Shown here piece by piece: positions 40,054 to 48,255 of a stretch of DNA of 64,000 bases. Source of the stretch: Curvibacter sp. PAE-UM (GTDB taxonomy: Bacteria; Pseudomonadota; Gammaproteobacteria; Burkholderiales; Burkholderiaceae_C); the NCBI RefSeq assembly GCF_001432305.1, contig NZ_KQ483358.1:1248881-1312880 (forward strand). The letters run 5' to 3'. Made by a program: the position numbers and the translations under genes. The notes below the pieces were generated by a model. The model did no database searches. It worked only from the letters and a program-made list of their open reading frames with translations, and was not told the DNA's origin. Numbering within the stretch: position 1 is the first letter of the stretch; each line of letters starts with the position of its first letter.

Positions 40054-41091
40054 ATGGCATTCGCATCCCTTCGACAGGTTCTCGATCACGCCGCCGAGCA
40101 CGGTTACGGCGTGCCGGCCTTCAACGTCAACAACCTCGAACAGGTGCTGGCCATCATGGAAGCGGCCCAGGAAACCGACAGCCCGGTCATCCTGCAGGCC
40201 TCGGCGGGCGCGCGCAAATACGCGGGTGAGCCCTACCTGCGCCACCTGATGCTGGCGGCCGTTGAGTCGCACCCGGACATCCCGGTGGTGGTGCACCAGG
40301 ACCACGGCACCTCGGCGGCGGTCTGCCAGCAGTCGATCCGCTCCGGTTTCACCAGCGTGATGATGGACGGCTCGCTGATGACGGACGGCAAGACCCCGGC
40401 GAGTTACGACTACAACGTGGACATCACGCGCCGTGTCTGCGAGATGGCGCATCCGGTGGGTGTGTCGGTCGAAGGCGAGCTCGGTTGCCTGGGGTCGCTG
40501 GAGACCGGTGAGGCGGGTGAAGAAGACGGTGTGGGCGCCGAGGGCAAGCTCACGCACGACATGATGCTGACCGACCCGGTGCAGGCCAAGGACTTCGTCG
40601 CGAAGACCGGTGTCGATGCGCTGGCCATTGCCATCGGCACCAGCCACGGCGCCTACAAGTTCACGCGCAAGCCCACCGGTGACATCCTGGCCATCGACCG
40701 CATCGCGGCCATCCACGCGCAGATCCCGAACACGCATCTGGTGATGCATGGTTCGTCCAGCGTGCCGCAGGAGTGGCTGGCCATCATCCGCCAGTACGGC
40801 GGCGACATCAAGGAAACCTACGGCGTGCCGGTGGAGGAGATCCAGCGCGGCATCAAGAGCGGTGTGCGCAAGATCAACATCGACACCGACATCCGCCTGG
40901 CCATGACCGGCGCCATGCGCGAGATCTTCGCCAGGCAGCCCAGCGAGTTCGATCCGCGCAAGGCGCTGGCCGCTGCCAAGAAGGCTGCGCGCGGTGTGGT
41001 CAAGGCGCGTTTCGAGGCCTTCGGCTGCGCCGGCATGGCCTCGAAGATGAAGCCCATCGCTCTGGAAGTCATGGCTGCGCGTTACGCCTGA
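40054..41091 (+). CDS. cbbA: class II fructose-bisphosphate aldolase
   Basis: 345 residues. Metal-dependent condensation of triose phosphates in the cycle. VHQDHGTS carries the catalytic Asp and a zinc His, [18 protein letters not shown] the loop, and the HGAYKF and MHGSSSVP segments zinc and phosphate ligands. Preceded by an 85-bp gap after cbbK and by AGGACGACACC. It is the last gene of the cbb operon. Confidence 0.96.
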   Translation: MAFASLRQVLDHAAEHGYGVPAFNVNNLEQVLAIMEAAQETDSPVILQASAGARKYAGEPYLRHLMLAAVESHPDIPVVVHQDHGTSAAVCQQSIRSGFTSVMMDGSLMTDGKTPASYDYNVDITRRVCEMAHPVGVSVEGELGCLGSLETGEAGEEDGVGAEGKLTHDMMLTDPVQAKDFVAKTGVDALAIAIGTSHGAYKFTRKPTGDILAIDRIAAIHAQIPNTHLVMHGSSSVPQEWLAIIRQYGGDIKETYGVPVEEIQRGIKSGVRKINIDTDIRLAMTGAMREIFARQPSEFDPRKALAAAKKAARGVVKARFEAFGCAGMASKMKPIALEVMAARYA

Positions 41092-41122
41092 GAATTTTCA
41101 ACAACCCACCCGAAGAGACCCC

Positions 41123-41431
41123 ATGAAATTGATCCCCATCGTCCTGGCTGCCACCGTACTGGTGTCGATGCCCGCCTTCGCCAGCAAGGAAATCGCCAGC
41201 AAGAACGCCTGTCTGGCGTGTCACGCGGTCGATCGCAAGATGGTCGGCCCGTCCTTCCAGGATGTGGCCAGGAAGTACAAGGACCAGAAGGATGCCGAGG
41301 CCATGCTGGCCGGCAGCATCAAGAAGGGTGGGGCCGGCAAGTGGGGCCCGGTGCCCATGCCGGCGCAGGCCGCCCTGGCCGAAGTCGATGCCAAGACCCT
41401 GGCGACCTGGGTGCTGGCCGGCGCCAGATAA
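41123..41431 (+). CDS. class I c-type cytochrome, close to the SoxD C-terminal haem domain
   Basis: 102 residues with a Sec signal (cleavage near AFASKE). The mature protein of about 80 residues has the haem site CLACH and the axial Met region WGPVPMPAQ. By eye more than half of the residues match the second haem domain of SoxD in this window (SKYSCTACHAMDKKLVGPSF), with the same MPAQ and C-terminal helix. It lies 31 bp after cbbA, between the autotrophy and sulfur islands. It could be the electron acceptor of the sulfur-oxidising complex. Confidence 0.9.
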   Translation: MKLIPIVLAATVLVSMPAFASKEIASKNACLACHAVDRKMVGPSFQDVARKYKDQKDAEAMLAGSIKKGGAGKWGPVPMPAQAALAEVDAKTLATWVLAGAR

Positions 41432-41458
41432 GTTTCGTACAGAGACGGAAAAGAAGAA

Positions 41459-41490
41459 GGGGCGGTCCTGCGGGACCGCCCCTTGCATTT
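41459..41490. terminator. bidirectional hairpin between convergent genes
   Basis: GGGGCGGTCC and GGACCGCCCC form a 10-bp stem around TGCG between the cytochrome gene and the convergent CsoR-like gene. T-rich sequence follows on the minus strand (TTCTTCTTTT) and TTGCATTT on the plus strand. Confidence 0.65.
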
Positions 41491-41500
41491 CAGCGCTGGC

Positions 41501-41818
41501 TTAGCCGAATCTTTCCAGCAGGCGGGCCGACTTCTCGACTTCCTGCATGGCGTGTTCCTCGTTCTCGGCGTCGTAGACGGCCTCCATCACGGTGCAGGCC
41601 ATCATGCGGTAGAAGGCCTTGTCCATGGCCTTGCGGGCGGCCGACATCTGCAGCGCCACGTCTTCGCAACTGCGGCCCTCCTGAATCATCTCCACCAGAC
41701 CACGCACCTGGCCCTCGATGCGGCGCAGGCGGTTGACCACGTCTTTCTGGTGGTCGGCGCGGTAAATGGCGGACTTGGAGGCTTCTGCTGCGGGGGCGGC
41801 GGCTGGCTTTCTCGGCAT
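41501..41818 (-). CDS. CsoR/FrmR-family transcriptional repressor with atypical cysteines
   Basis: 105 residues, all-helical DUF156-type repressor (KDVVNRLRRIEGQVRGLVEMIQEGRSCEDV). Family sensors use a Cys near residue 36 and a His and second Cys at fixed spacing (copper), or two Cys 29 apart (persulfide-sensing CstR). Here the first is Cys51 and the second Cys75 comes only 24 residues later, one place before the family His, with Thr and Ala where His and Cys are expected. It may sense a thiol, persulfide or aldehyde. Perfect CsoR-type palindromes lie upstream. Divergent from the DUF302 gene. Confidence 0.85.
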   Translation of the reverse strand: MPRKPAAAPAAEASKSAIYRADHQKDVVNRLRRIEGQVRGLVEMIQEGRSCEDVALQMSAARKAMDKAFYRMMACTVMEAVYDAENEEHAMQEVEKSARLLERFG

Positions 41819-41895
41819 GGACGGCTCTCAGATACAGGCTGCAAGGCATTCAGTGTGCCAGATTTCAGCGGGTGGGGCACCTGGGTGTGGGGGTT

Positions 41896-41918
41896 TATAC
41901 CCTACCCCATAGGGTATA
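41896..41918. promoter_or_regulatory. CsoR-type operator 1
   Basis: TATACCCTA (41896-41904) and TAGGGTATA (41910-41918) are exact complements around CCCCA, the C-tract/G-tract layout of CsoR-family operators. It lies 78 bp upstream of the repressor start and about 120 bp before the divergent DUF302 gene. Confidence 0.7.
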
Positions 41919-41975
41919 GGGTAGGTCCCTATGGTCGTAACCGTGAACTTGTTGCACGATGATGACAGCCGTACT

Positions 41976-41989
41976 TACCCTAGGGGGTA
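41976..41989. promoter_or_regulatory. CsoR-type operator 2
   Basis: TACCC-TAGG-GGGTA resembles operator 1 and lies about 50 bp before the start of the DUF302 lipoprotein gene. Two sites suggest control of both divergent transcripts. Confidence 0.55.
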
Positions 41990-42038
41990 GGGCTTCCAGT
42001 TTCTGTATATTTTCATGAAGGGTATTCAAGTGAGTTTT

Positions 42039-42605
42039 ATGAACCGAATTCTTCGCCGCCTGCCTCTGCTGGCTCTCGTTGTCCTGACCACCGGCTGCGG
42101 CACGATCAGCACGATCGGCAAGCTGGAGGACGGAGCGGGTGCCGAAGCCAGCCGCATGTGGGACCGCTGGGTCGACGCTGAGGGCGACATCGCCGTGGCC
42201 ACGACCTGGGAGCGCAAGGTCAAGGCGGGTGTGACGATCAACGATCTGGAACAGGCGCTGACCCAGATCGCCGCCGAACGCAATATGAAGGGTGTTGGCG
42301 ATCTGCCGCTGTCCAAGGAGCTGGAGGCGCGCACCGGCAAGCCGCAGAAGTTCCTCAAGGTCTACTCCTTCTGCACACCCGCCACCGCTCGCATGATGGT
42401 GGATTTCAGCCCGCACATGGCAGCCTATCTGCCCTGCCGCATCACCGTGGTGGAGAAGGAAGACGGCCTGTGGATGTACACGCTGAACATGGACATGATG
42501 GTCAAGATGGGACGCAAGCTGCCGTCTCCCTTGAAGGAAGAAGCCTGGAAAGTGCGCGAAACCATCTGGGACATGATGGAACGCGGCTCCAAGGGCGAGT
42601 TTTGA
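42039..42605 (+). CDS. DUF302-family lipoprotein
   Basis: 188 residues. A lipoprotein signal ends VLTTGC (modified Cys20). The C-terminal part has the DUF302 pattern FLKVYSFCTPATARMMVDF..LPCRITVVEKEDGLWMYTLN. DUF302 proteins are often found with sulfur-oxidation genes, function unproven. Starts at 42015 or 42039 are possible; the latter begins the signal peptide. It follows the CsoR-type operators, so it is probably the first gene controlled by the repressor, with the FadL gene next. Confidence 0.8.
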   Translation: MNRILRRLPLLALVVLTTGCGTISTIGKLEDGAGAEASRMWDRWVDAEGDIAVATTWERKVKAGVTINDLEQALTQIAAERNMKGVGDLPLSKELEARTGKPQKFLKVYSFCTPATARMMVDFSPHMAAYLPCRITVVEKEDGLWMYTLNMDMMVKMGRKLPSPLKEEAWKVRETIWDMMERGSKGEF

Positions 42606-42648
42606 GCGAAGAGTCAGCTAGACAAATTCATACAAACCAGGAGACAAC

Positions 42649-43959
42649 ATGAGCAAAACCAAACTTTTCCGCAACACGGCCATCGCCATGGTCGTGGCCG
42701 GCCCGCTGACGACCGCCATGGCCACCAACGGCTATTTCTCGCACGGTTACGGCATGAAGGCCAAGGGCATGGGCGGCGCGGCCGTGGCCATGACCGACAG
42801 CGCCTTTGCCGGGGCCAACAACCCGGCGGCCGCCGCTTTTGCCGGTAATCGCCTGGAGCTCGGCCTGGACGTCTTCATGCCCAAGCGTGGCTTCAGCCGG
42901 ACCGGCAGCGGCGGTTTCGGTGCGGGCAGTATCGACGTGGCGCAGGACAGCGACAGCAATACCTTCTACGTGCCCGAGTTCGGCTACAACCGTGCCGTCA
43001 GCGACACGATCGGCGTCGGCCTGGCCGTTTACGGCAACGGTGGCCTGAACACCGAATATTCTGGCGGCAAGGTCAACTGCGGCGCCGGTGCGGGCACTGC
43101 CAATGCGCTGTGCGGCTCGGGCAAGCTGGGCGTCGACATGATGCAGCTCGTGGTGGCGCCGACGTTTGCCTACAAGCTCAATCCCAGCCACTCGCTGGGC
43201 GTGTCGCCGTTGCTGGTGCATCAGCAGTTCAAGGCTGACGGCCTGCAGGCATTCGACAACGCTGCTGGTTTCCCGGCCATGACGAGCGCCAAGGGCAGCG
43301 TGACGAACAATGGCTATGACTCCAGCAACGGCTTCGGTGTGCGTCTGGGTTACCTGGGCAAGTTGAGCAACACGTTGAATGTGGGCGCTTCGTATTCGCC
43401 CAAGATCAGCATGTCCAAGTTCGACAAGTACAAGGGCCTGTTTGCCGATGGCGGCAACTTCGACATTCCCGAGAATTATTCGGCTGGCCTCAGTTTCCAG
43501 GCGACGCCGGCTGTCCTGGTGGCTTTCGACTACAGCTTCATCAAGTACAGCGGCGTGCCCTCAGTGGGTAATCCGAGCACCAATACTGGTTTGCTGGGCA
43601 CCGCGAATGGCAAGGGTTTCGGCTGGTCCGACATCAATGTGTACAAGCTGGGTATCGAGTGGCAGCAGTCGGGCAACCTGACGATGCGCGCCGGCGTGAA
43701 CGTGGGTGACAACCCGGTCAAGAGCCGCGATGTGACCTTCAACATCATCGCCCCGGGTGTCATCACGACCCATTACACCCTGGGTGGCACCTATGCATTG
43801 TCCAAGCAATCGGAAGTGACGCTGGCCTACATGTATGCGCCCGAGAACTCTGTTTCCGGCTCTTCGATGTTTAACGGCATCCAGGCTGGATCCGGGGGTA
43901 CCGAAACCATCAAGATGTCCCAGCAGTCCCTGGGTATCCAGTTCGGCTGGAAGTACTGA
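42649..43959 (+). CDS. FadL/OmpP1-family outer-membrane channel
   Basis: 436 residues, beta-barrel with signal peptide (cleavage near AMATNG). The N-terminal motif NGYFSHGYGMKAKGMGG and the hatch region NNPAAAAF are typical of OmpP1/FadL/TodX proteins, which pass hydrophobic compounds across the outer membrane. The last residue region QSLGIQFGWKY is the C-terminal beta-strand with final aromatic. It lies in the DUF302 transcript, in front of the sox genes. Import of sulfur or organic sulfur compounds is a plausible but untested role. Confidence 0.87.
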   Translation: MSKTKLFRNTAIAMVVAGPLTTAMATNGYFSHGYGMKAKGMGGAAVAMTDSAFAGANNPAAAAFAGNRLELGLDVFMPKRGFSRTGSGGFGAGSIDVAQDSDSNTFYVPEFGYNRAVSDTIGVGLAVYGNGGLNTEYSGGKVNCGAGAGTANALCGSGKLGVDMMQLVVAPTFAYKLNPSHSLGVSPLLVHQQFKADGLQAFDNAAGFPAMTSAKGSVTNNGYDSSNGFGVRLGYLGKLSNTLNVGASYSPKISMSKFDKYKGLFADGGNFDIPENYSAGLSFQATPAVLVAFDYSFIKYSGVPSVGNPSTNTGLLGTANGKGFGWSDINVYKLGIEWQQSGNLTMRAGVNVGDNPVKSRDVTFNIIAPGVITTHYTLGGTYALSKQSEVTLAYMYAPENSVSGSSMFNGIQAGSGGTETIKMSQQSLGIQFGWKY

Positions 43960-43980
43960 TCGGGTCTGAGACCCAAGGTC

Positions 43981-44011
43981 AAAGGGCCGGGCTTGCCCCG
44001 GCCCTTTTTTT
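43981..44011 (+). terminator. intrinsic terminator after the FadL-type gene
   Basis: AAAGGGCCGGG and CCCGGCCCTTT form an 11-bp stem around CTTGC, followed by seven T. It ends the DUF302-FadL unit before the next cytochrome gene. Confidence 0.9.
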
Positions 44012-44064
44012 GCCGTTTGCACGGGTGGTTGCCCGCTGTCCCCGTCTTCGCTAATCTAGTCACC

Positions 44065-44382
44065 ATGCACAAATACCTCGCCATCCCGTTTTTCATGCTT
44101 GGCAGTGTGGCCGGGGCCCAGGTTCCCCACGAATTCCGGGGCGCCGATCTGAAGCTGGGCGAGAAGCTGATTGCCGAGAGCAAATGCGTGGCTTGTCACC
44201 AGCAGAAGGTGGGGGGCGACGGCAGCGCCATCTACAAGCCGGCCGGACGCATCAACACGGCGGGTTACCTGCGCGGCATGGTCGAGCAGTGCAATACGGA
44301 GCTCAATCTGGGCTTTTTCCCGGAAGAGGTCACGGCCGTTGCCGCTGTACTGAACCGGGATCATTACCGTTTCACAAAGTAA
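44065..44382 (+). CDS. small c-type cytochrome next to the sox genes
   Basis: 105 residues with a signal peptide (cleavage near VAGAQV). One haem site CVACH at residues 41-45 (SKCVACHQQKVGG) and an extra Cys near residue 75. The C-terminal part (VEQCNTELNLGFFPEEVTAV) differs from classical class I cytochromes, and no clear axial methionine follows the haem site, except Met72. It is recognised only as a c-type cytochrome of the type found near sox genes. It is not SoxX, which lies at 49129. Confidence 0.75.
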   Translation: MHKYLAIPFFMLGSVAGAQVPHEFRGADLKLGEKLIAESKCVACHQQKVGGDGSAIYKPAGRINTAGYLRGMVEQCNTELNLGFFPEEVTAVAAVLNRDHYRFTK

Positions 44383-44386
44383 AAAA

Positions 44387-44404
44387 TAAACCCCCGGGGG
44401 TTTA
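44387..44404. promoter_or_regulatory. 18-bp perfect palindrome upstream of the ArsR-type gene
   Basis: TAAACCCCC is followed directly by GGGGGTTTA, so the 18 bases are a perfect palindrome. The C-tract/G-tract layout resembles the CsoR-type sites at 41.9 kb, so the same repressor could act here as well. It begins 5 bp after the cytochrome stop and lies 80 bp before the ArsR-type gene. Confidence 0.55.
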
Positions 44405-44450
44405 GTCGGGATACGCGTAAACACCTAGGGACATATTTCGTGGAATCTAT

Positions 44451-44470
44451 ATATTCGCGTATGTGAATAT
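44451..44470. promoter_or_regulatory. ArsR-type operator before the repressor and sox genes
   Basis: ATATTC (44451-44456) and GAATAT (44465-44470) are exact complements around 8 bases. The site overlaps the AT-rich region 14 bp upstream of the ArsR-type gene, which is the usual place of an autoregulatory operator. soxC follows in the same direction. Confidence 0.65.
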
Positions 44471-44483
44471 TTAGATGTAGCAA

Positions 44484-44819
44484 ATGAGTAACGGGACGGC
44501 AGCACAAACAACGATCGCCGGCTACGAGGCAGCCGCCGAGTTGTTCGGCGTGCTGTCCACGCCGATCCGGCTGCGCATCATCGGTGCGCTGTGCGGGGGT
44601 GAGAAGAACGTTTCGCAGCTGCTGCAGGAGATCGAGGTGTCGCAGCCCAATATGTCGCAGCAGCTCAATGTGCTGTACCGGGCGGGCGTGGTGGACAAGC
44701 GGCGCGACGGCGCGCAGATGTATTACCGCATCGCGGACGAGACGGTGGTGCGGGTCTGCAAGGCGGTGTGTGCGCGAACGGACGATGGAACAGAAGGGCG
44801 CGAGGCTCAGGCGAACTGA
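44484..44819 (+). CDS. ArsR-family repressor upstream of sox genes
   Basis: 111 residues, winged-helix ArsR fold (ELFGVLSTPIRLRIIGALCGGEKNVSQLL, QPNMSQQLNVLYRAGVVDKRRDGAQMYYRI). It is the probable sox repressor. Relatives such as SqrR and BigR sense persulfide with two cysteines. Here there are Cys37, Cys92 and Cys96, and by hand alignment none falls on the BigR positions, which places the sensing chemistry in doubt. The gene is 56 bp upstream of soxC in the same direction, and a palindrome precedes it. Confidence 0.87.
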   Translation: MSNGTAAQTTIAGYEAAAELFGVLSTPIRLRIIGALCGGEKNVSQLLQEIEVSQPNMSQQLNVLYRAGVVDKRRDGAQMYYRIADETVVRVCKAVCARTDDGTEGREAQAN

Positions 44820-44875
44820 GTCGAGCGTGGGCAGAGGAATCGCCAGCTGATGGCAACGATAGCAAGGAGAGTGTG

Positions 44876-46240
44876 ATGCAGGACAACTTGAGTTCGGGCA
44901 GGATCCGCAAGGCGCCCGAGAATTATCTGGACCGCGACGGGATCCAGACCGTCGTGGCGGAGGCCAAACAGGGTCGCCGCAATTTCATCCGCAACGCGTT
45001 TGCTGCGGCTGCCGCGGGTGCCGCCGGCACCGCTGCGCTGGCCCAGGGCAATCCGGTGCCCACCGAAGGCGGGGACCCCAACATCCTGAACCTGCCCGAG
45101 CACAGCAAGAGCCTGGGCCAGGGCGTGGCCGCCGATGACGGCTACGGCAAGCCCTCGAAATTCGAATCCAATGTGCAGCGCCGCCAGAGCCCGGGCCTGA
45201 CCCAGACCACGCAGGCTTCGGTCTCGTTCGCACCTTTGCAGTCGCTGTTCGGCATCGTCACGCCCAGCGGCCTGCACTTCGAGCGTCACCACCAGGGCTG
45301 GTGGGACATCGATCCGTCCAAGCATCGTCTGATGGTCAACGGCATGGTCAAGGCCAACAAGGTCTTCACCATGGACGAGATCATGCGCCTGCCGGCCGTC
45401 TCGCGCTTCCACTTCATCGAGTGCGGCGCCAACACCGCCGTCGAGTGGGGCAACGTGGCCGTGCCGACCGTGCAGTACACCCACGGCATGATTTCCTGCA
45501 GCGAATTCACCGGCGTGCCGCTGATCACCCTGCTGGAGCTGGCCGGGGCCGACCTGAAGAAGGGCAAGTTCGTGCTGGCCGAGGGCGCCGACGGCTCCTC
45601 CATGACCCGCACCATCCCGATGGAACTGATCACCTCAGGTGAAGTGATCGTGGCCTATGGCCAGAACGGCGAGATGCTGCGCCCCGAGCAGGGCTACCCG
45701 CTGCGCCTCGTGGTGCCGGGCGTGCAGGGTGTGAGCTGGGTCAAGTACCTGCGCCGCATCGAGGTGGGCGACATGCCTTATGCGGCCAAGGACGAGGCCG
45801 TGCACTACATGGACCTGCAGCCCAGCGGCCTGCATCGCCAGTACACCAACCTCCAGGAATGCAAGAGCGTGGTGACCACGCCCTCCGGCGGCCAGGTGCT
45901 GCTGGACAAGGGTTTCTACAACATCTCCGGTCTGGCCTGGTCGGGTCGCGGCAAGGTGAAGCACGTGGACGTGTCGGCTGACGGTGGCCGCAACTGGCGC
46001 CGCGCGCGCCTGGAAAACCCCGTGATGTCCAAGGCGCTGACGCGCTTCAACATCGACTGGGTGTGGGACGGCAAGCCGGCCATCATCCAGAGCCGTGCGA
46101 CCGACGAGACGGGTTATGTCCAGCCCACGTACAAGCAGTTGCGCGCCGTGCGCGGCACGCGTTCGATCTATCACAACAATGCCATCCAGTCGTGGCTGGT
46201 GCAGGAAAGCGGTGAGGTGAAAAATGTCCAGGTTTCGTAA
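44876..46240 (+). CDS. soxC: SoxC, molybdenum subunit of sulfane dehydrogenase
   Basis: 454 residues. With SoxD it oxidises the sulfane sulfur bound to SoxY. A Tat-type signal RRNFIRNAF lies near residue 34 and is followed by an Ala-rich hydrophobic region. The sulfite-oxidase-type molybdenum domain shows FHFIECGANTAVEWG with the Cys ligand, then SPGWVG-like and dimerisation domain segments (GLAWSGRGKVKHVDVSADGG). A GTG one codon earlier is possible; the ATG with AAGGAG is used. It overlaps soxD by 17 bp. Confidence 0.95.
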   Translation: MQDNLSSGRIRKAPENYLDRDGIQTVVAEAKQGRRNFIRNAFAAAAAGAAGTAALAQGNPVPTEGGDPNILNLPEHSKSLGQGVAADDGYGKPSKFESNVQRRQSPGLTQTTQASVSFAPLQSLFGIVTPSGLHFERHHQGWWDIDPSKHRLMVNGMVKANKVFTMDEIMRLPAVSRFHFIECGANTAVEWGNVAVPTVQYTHGMISCSEFTGVPLITLLELAGADLKKGKFVLAEGADGSSMTRTIPMELITSGEVIVAYGQNGEMLRPEQGYPLRLVVPGVQGVSWVKYLRRIEVGDMPYAAKDEAVHYMDLQPSGLHRQYTNLQECKSVVTTPSGGQVLLDKGFYNISGLAWSGRGKVKHVDVSADGGRNWRRARLENPVMSKALTRFNIDWVWDGKPAIIQSRATDETGYVQPTYKQLRAVRGTRSIYHNNAIQSWLVQESGEVKNVQVS

Positions 46241-47342
46241 TGCCGTTCTGACGGTCGCCCTCCTGGCGGTGGCTGGTGTCGCAGCTGCCCAGTCGACCAA
46301 ATACCCGGGTGTGGGCCGCAATGCCACGCCCAAGGAAGTGGCAGCCTGGGACATCGACGTGCGCCCCGACTTCAAGGGCCTGCCCGCCGGTTCCGGCAGC
46401 GTGGCCAAGGGCCAGGACGTGTGGGAGGGCAAGTGCGCCCACTGCCACGGCATCTTCGGTGAGTCCGGCGAAGTGTTCAGTCCCCTGGTGGGCGGCACCA
46501 CGGCCGAGGACATCAAGACCGGCCGCGTGGCCAAGCTGACCGACCCTTCTTTCCCGGGTCGTACCACCCTGATGAAGGTGCCCACCGTCTCGACGCTGTG
46601 GGACTACATCAACCGCGCCATGCCCTGGAATGCGCCCAAGTCGCTGAGCACCGATGAGGTGTACGCCGTGACGGCCTTCCTGCTGAATCTCGGCGGCATC
46701 GTGCCTGACAACTACGTGCTGTCGGACAAGAACATCCGCGACGTGCAGGCCCGCATGCCCAACCGCAACGGCATGACGACCGAGCACAACATGTGGCCCG
46801 GCCCGGAGTTCAGCAAGGTCAAGAAGGCCGACACCAGCAATGTGGCCTGCATGAAGGATTGCACGCCGGAGCCCAAGGTGGCCTCCTTCCTGCCGGACTA
46901 TGCGCGTAATGCCCACGGCAATCTGGCCGAGCAGAACCGCCTGGTCGGCCCGCAGCATGGTGCCGATACCACCAAGCCCGAGCCCAAGGGCGCGGGTGCC
47001 GCGGCGGTCGCTGCCCCCGTGGCCGCAGCCGCCCCTGCCAAGGAGCAAGCCAAGCCCGCAGTGGCGGCCAAGCCGGCGGCTGGCGGTGCAGACAACAAGG
47101 CGACCCTGGCGCTGCTCTCCAAGTACAGCTGCACGGCCTGCCATGCCATGGACAAGAAACTGGTGGGTCCGAGCTTTGCGGACATCGCCAAGAAGCATGC
47201 CGGCAAGGCTGACTACCTGGCCGGCAAGATCAAGAACGGCGGCTCGGGTGTCTGGGGTCCGATCCCGATGCCGGCGCAGTCCTTGAGCGAGGCGGAGGCC
47301 AAGACCATCGCCGCCTGGTTGGCTGCAGGCGCGGGAAAATAA
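46224..47342 (+). CDS. soxD: SoxD, dihaem cytochrome subunit of sulfane dehydrogenase
   Basis: 372 residues with a signal peptide (cleavage near AAAQST). The first haem domain has CAHCH near residue 71 and the family N-terminal part. A 60-residue Ala/Pro/Lys linker follows, then the second haem domain with CTACH and MPAQ. It takes electrons from SoxC. The second domain is highly similar to the separate cytochrome at 41123. The reading frame begins inside the soxC 3' end. Confidence 0.95.
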   Translation: MSRFRNAVLTVALLAVAGVAAAQSTKYPGVGRNATPKEVAAWDIDVRPDFKGLPAGSGSVAKGQDVWEGKCAHCHGIFGESGEVFSPLVGGTTAEDIKTGRVAKLTDPSFPGRTTLMKVPTVSTLWDYINRAMPWNAPKSLSTDEVYAVTAFLLNLGGIVPDNYVLSDKNIRDVQARMPNRNGMTTEHNMWPGPEFSKVKKADTSNVACMKDCTPEPKVASFLPDYARNAHGNLAEQNRLVGPQHGADTTKPEPKGAGAAAVAAPVAAAAPAKEQAKPAVAAKPAAGGADNKATLALLSKYSCTACHAMDKKLVGPSFADIAKKHAGKADYLAGKIKNGGSGVWGPIPMPAQSLSEAEAKTIAAWLAAGAGK

Positions 47343-47361
47343 GGTATTAAGTACAAATACC
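47343..47361. promoter_or_regulatory. inverted repeat upstream of soxY
   Basis: GGTATT (47343-47348) and AATACC (47356-47361) are exact complements around AAGTACA directly after the soxD stop, in an AT-rich gap of 72 bp. It may be a regulatory site or a weak 3' hairpin. Confidence 0.4.
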
Positions 47362-47414
47362 GATAGGTCAGGGTAGATTTTTTCATTAGCATGGACTTAT
47401 TCAAGGAGCATCAC

Positions 47415-47870
47415 ATGCAAACTCGTCGCGAGACACTGAAACAAAGCGCCGTGGTGGCGGGCCTGCTGGCCTCTGCCGGCCTGATCCCGCAGCAGGCTGC
47501 GGCTTACGAGAAGGTTGCCTTCGACGCCAAGACCGCGGCCGAAGTGGCCAAGGCCCTGGGCGCTGGCGCTCCGGTGGAGAGCAAGGACGTGACCATTGGT
47601 GGTCCGGACATTGCCGAGAACGGTGCGGTGGTGCCGCTGACGGCCAGCACCACGCTGGCTGGTGTCAAGCGCATGCTGATCCTGGTGGAGAAGAACCCGG
47701 CGGCGATGGTGGCCATGTTCAACGTGAGCGATGCGGTGGAAGCCAACTTTGCCACGCGCGCCAAGATGGGGCAGTCCTCCGATGTGTACGCCGTGGCCAT
47801 CATGAACGACGGCAAGGCCTTCTTTGCGAAGAAGGAAGTCAAGGTCACGCTGGGCGGCTGCGGCGGTTAA
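47415..47870 (+). CDS. soxY: SoxY, sulfur carrier subunit
   Basis: 151 residues with a Tat-type signal (MQTRRETLKQSAVVAG). The C-terminal GGCGG places the carrier Cys149 on a flexible tail, where thiosulfate is attached. It forms the SoxYZ carrier with SoxZ, which starts 53 bp downstream. Preceded by AAGGAG. Full family length. Confidence 0.96.
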   Translation: MQTRRETLKQSAVVAGLLASAGLIPQQAAAYEKVAFDAKTAAEVAKALGAGAPVESKDVTIGGPDIAENGAVVPLTASTTLAGVKRMLILVEKNPAAMVAMFNVSDAVEANFATRAKMGQSSDVYAVAIMNDGKAFFAKKEVKVTLGGCGG

Positions 47871-47923
47871 GCGCTGACGGACCCATCCACCCACAGTATT
47901 CATACAGATTTAGGAGTATCAAA

Positions 47924-48235
47924 ATGGCAGATCCGATGCGCATTCGCGCGCAAGCCGCTGGCGACAAGGCCACCGTGCGCGTACTCATGAGCCACGAAAT
48001 GGAATCCGGACAACGCAAGGACTCGGCAGGCAAGGTTGTGCCGGCCTGGTTCATCCAGGACGTCAGCGCGTCTCTCAACGGCAAGGTTGTGATGACCGCC
48101 GAGTGGGGCCCGGCCGTGTCCAAGAACCCGTTCATGCAGTTTGTGGTCAAGGGCGCCAAGGCCGGTGACAAGATTGCCGTGACCTGGAAGGACAACAAGG
48201 GCGACAGCCGCACCGACGAAGCCACGGTGTCCTGA
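47924..48235 (+). CDS. soxZ: SoxZ, carrier partner of SoxY
   Basis: 103 residues with no signal of its own, as expected because it is exported with SoxY. The opening MRIRAQAAGDKATVRVLMSHEME and the FIQDVSASLNGKVVM segment are typical of SoxZ. Ribosome site TAGGAG lies 7 bases upstream. A strong terminator follows it. Confidence 0.96.
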   Translation: MADPMRIRAQAAGDKATVRVLMSHEMESGQRKDSAGKVVPAWFIQDVSASLNGKVVMTAEWGPAVSKNPFMQFVVKGAKAGDKIAVTWKDNKGDSRTDEATVS

Positions 48236-48255
48236 TCCCGGAAAAGGGAATAATG

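Noticed and set aside
41501-41818. Copper-sensing CsoR
   Set aside because: The His and second Cys of the copper site are replaced; only the fold and the operator are of CsoR type.
44065-44382. soxX call for the small cytochrome near the ArsR-type gene
   Set aside because: A full SoxX with the right partner position lies at 49129; this protein lacks its features.
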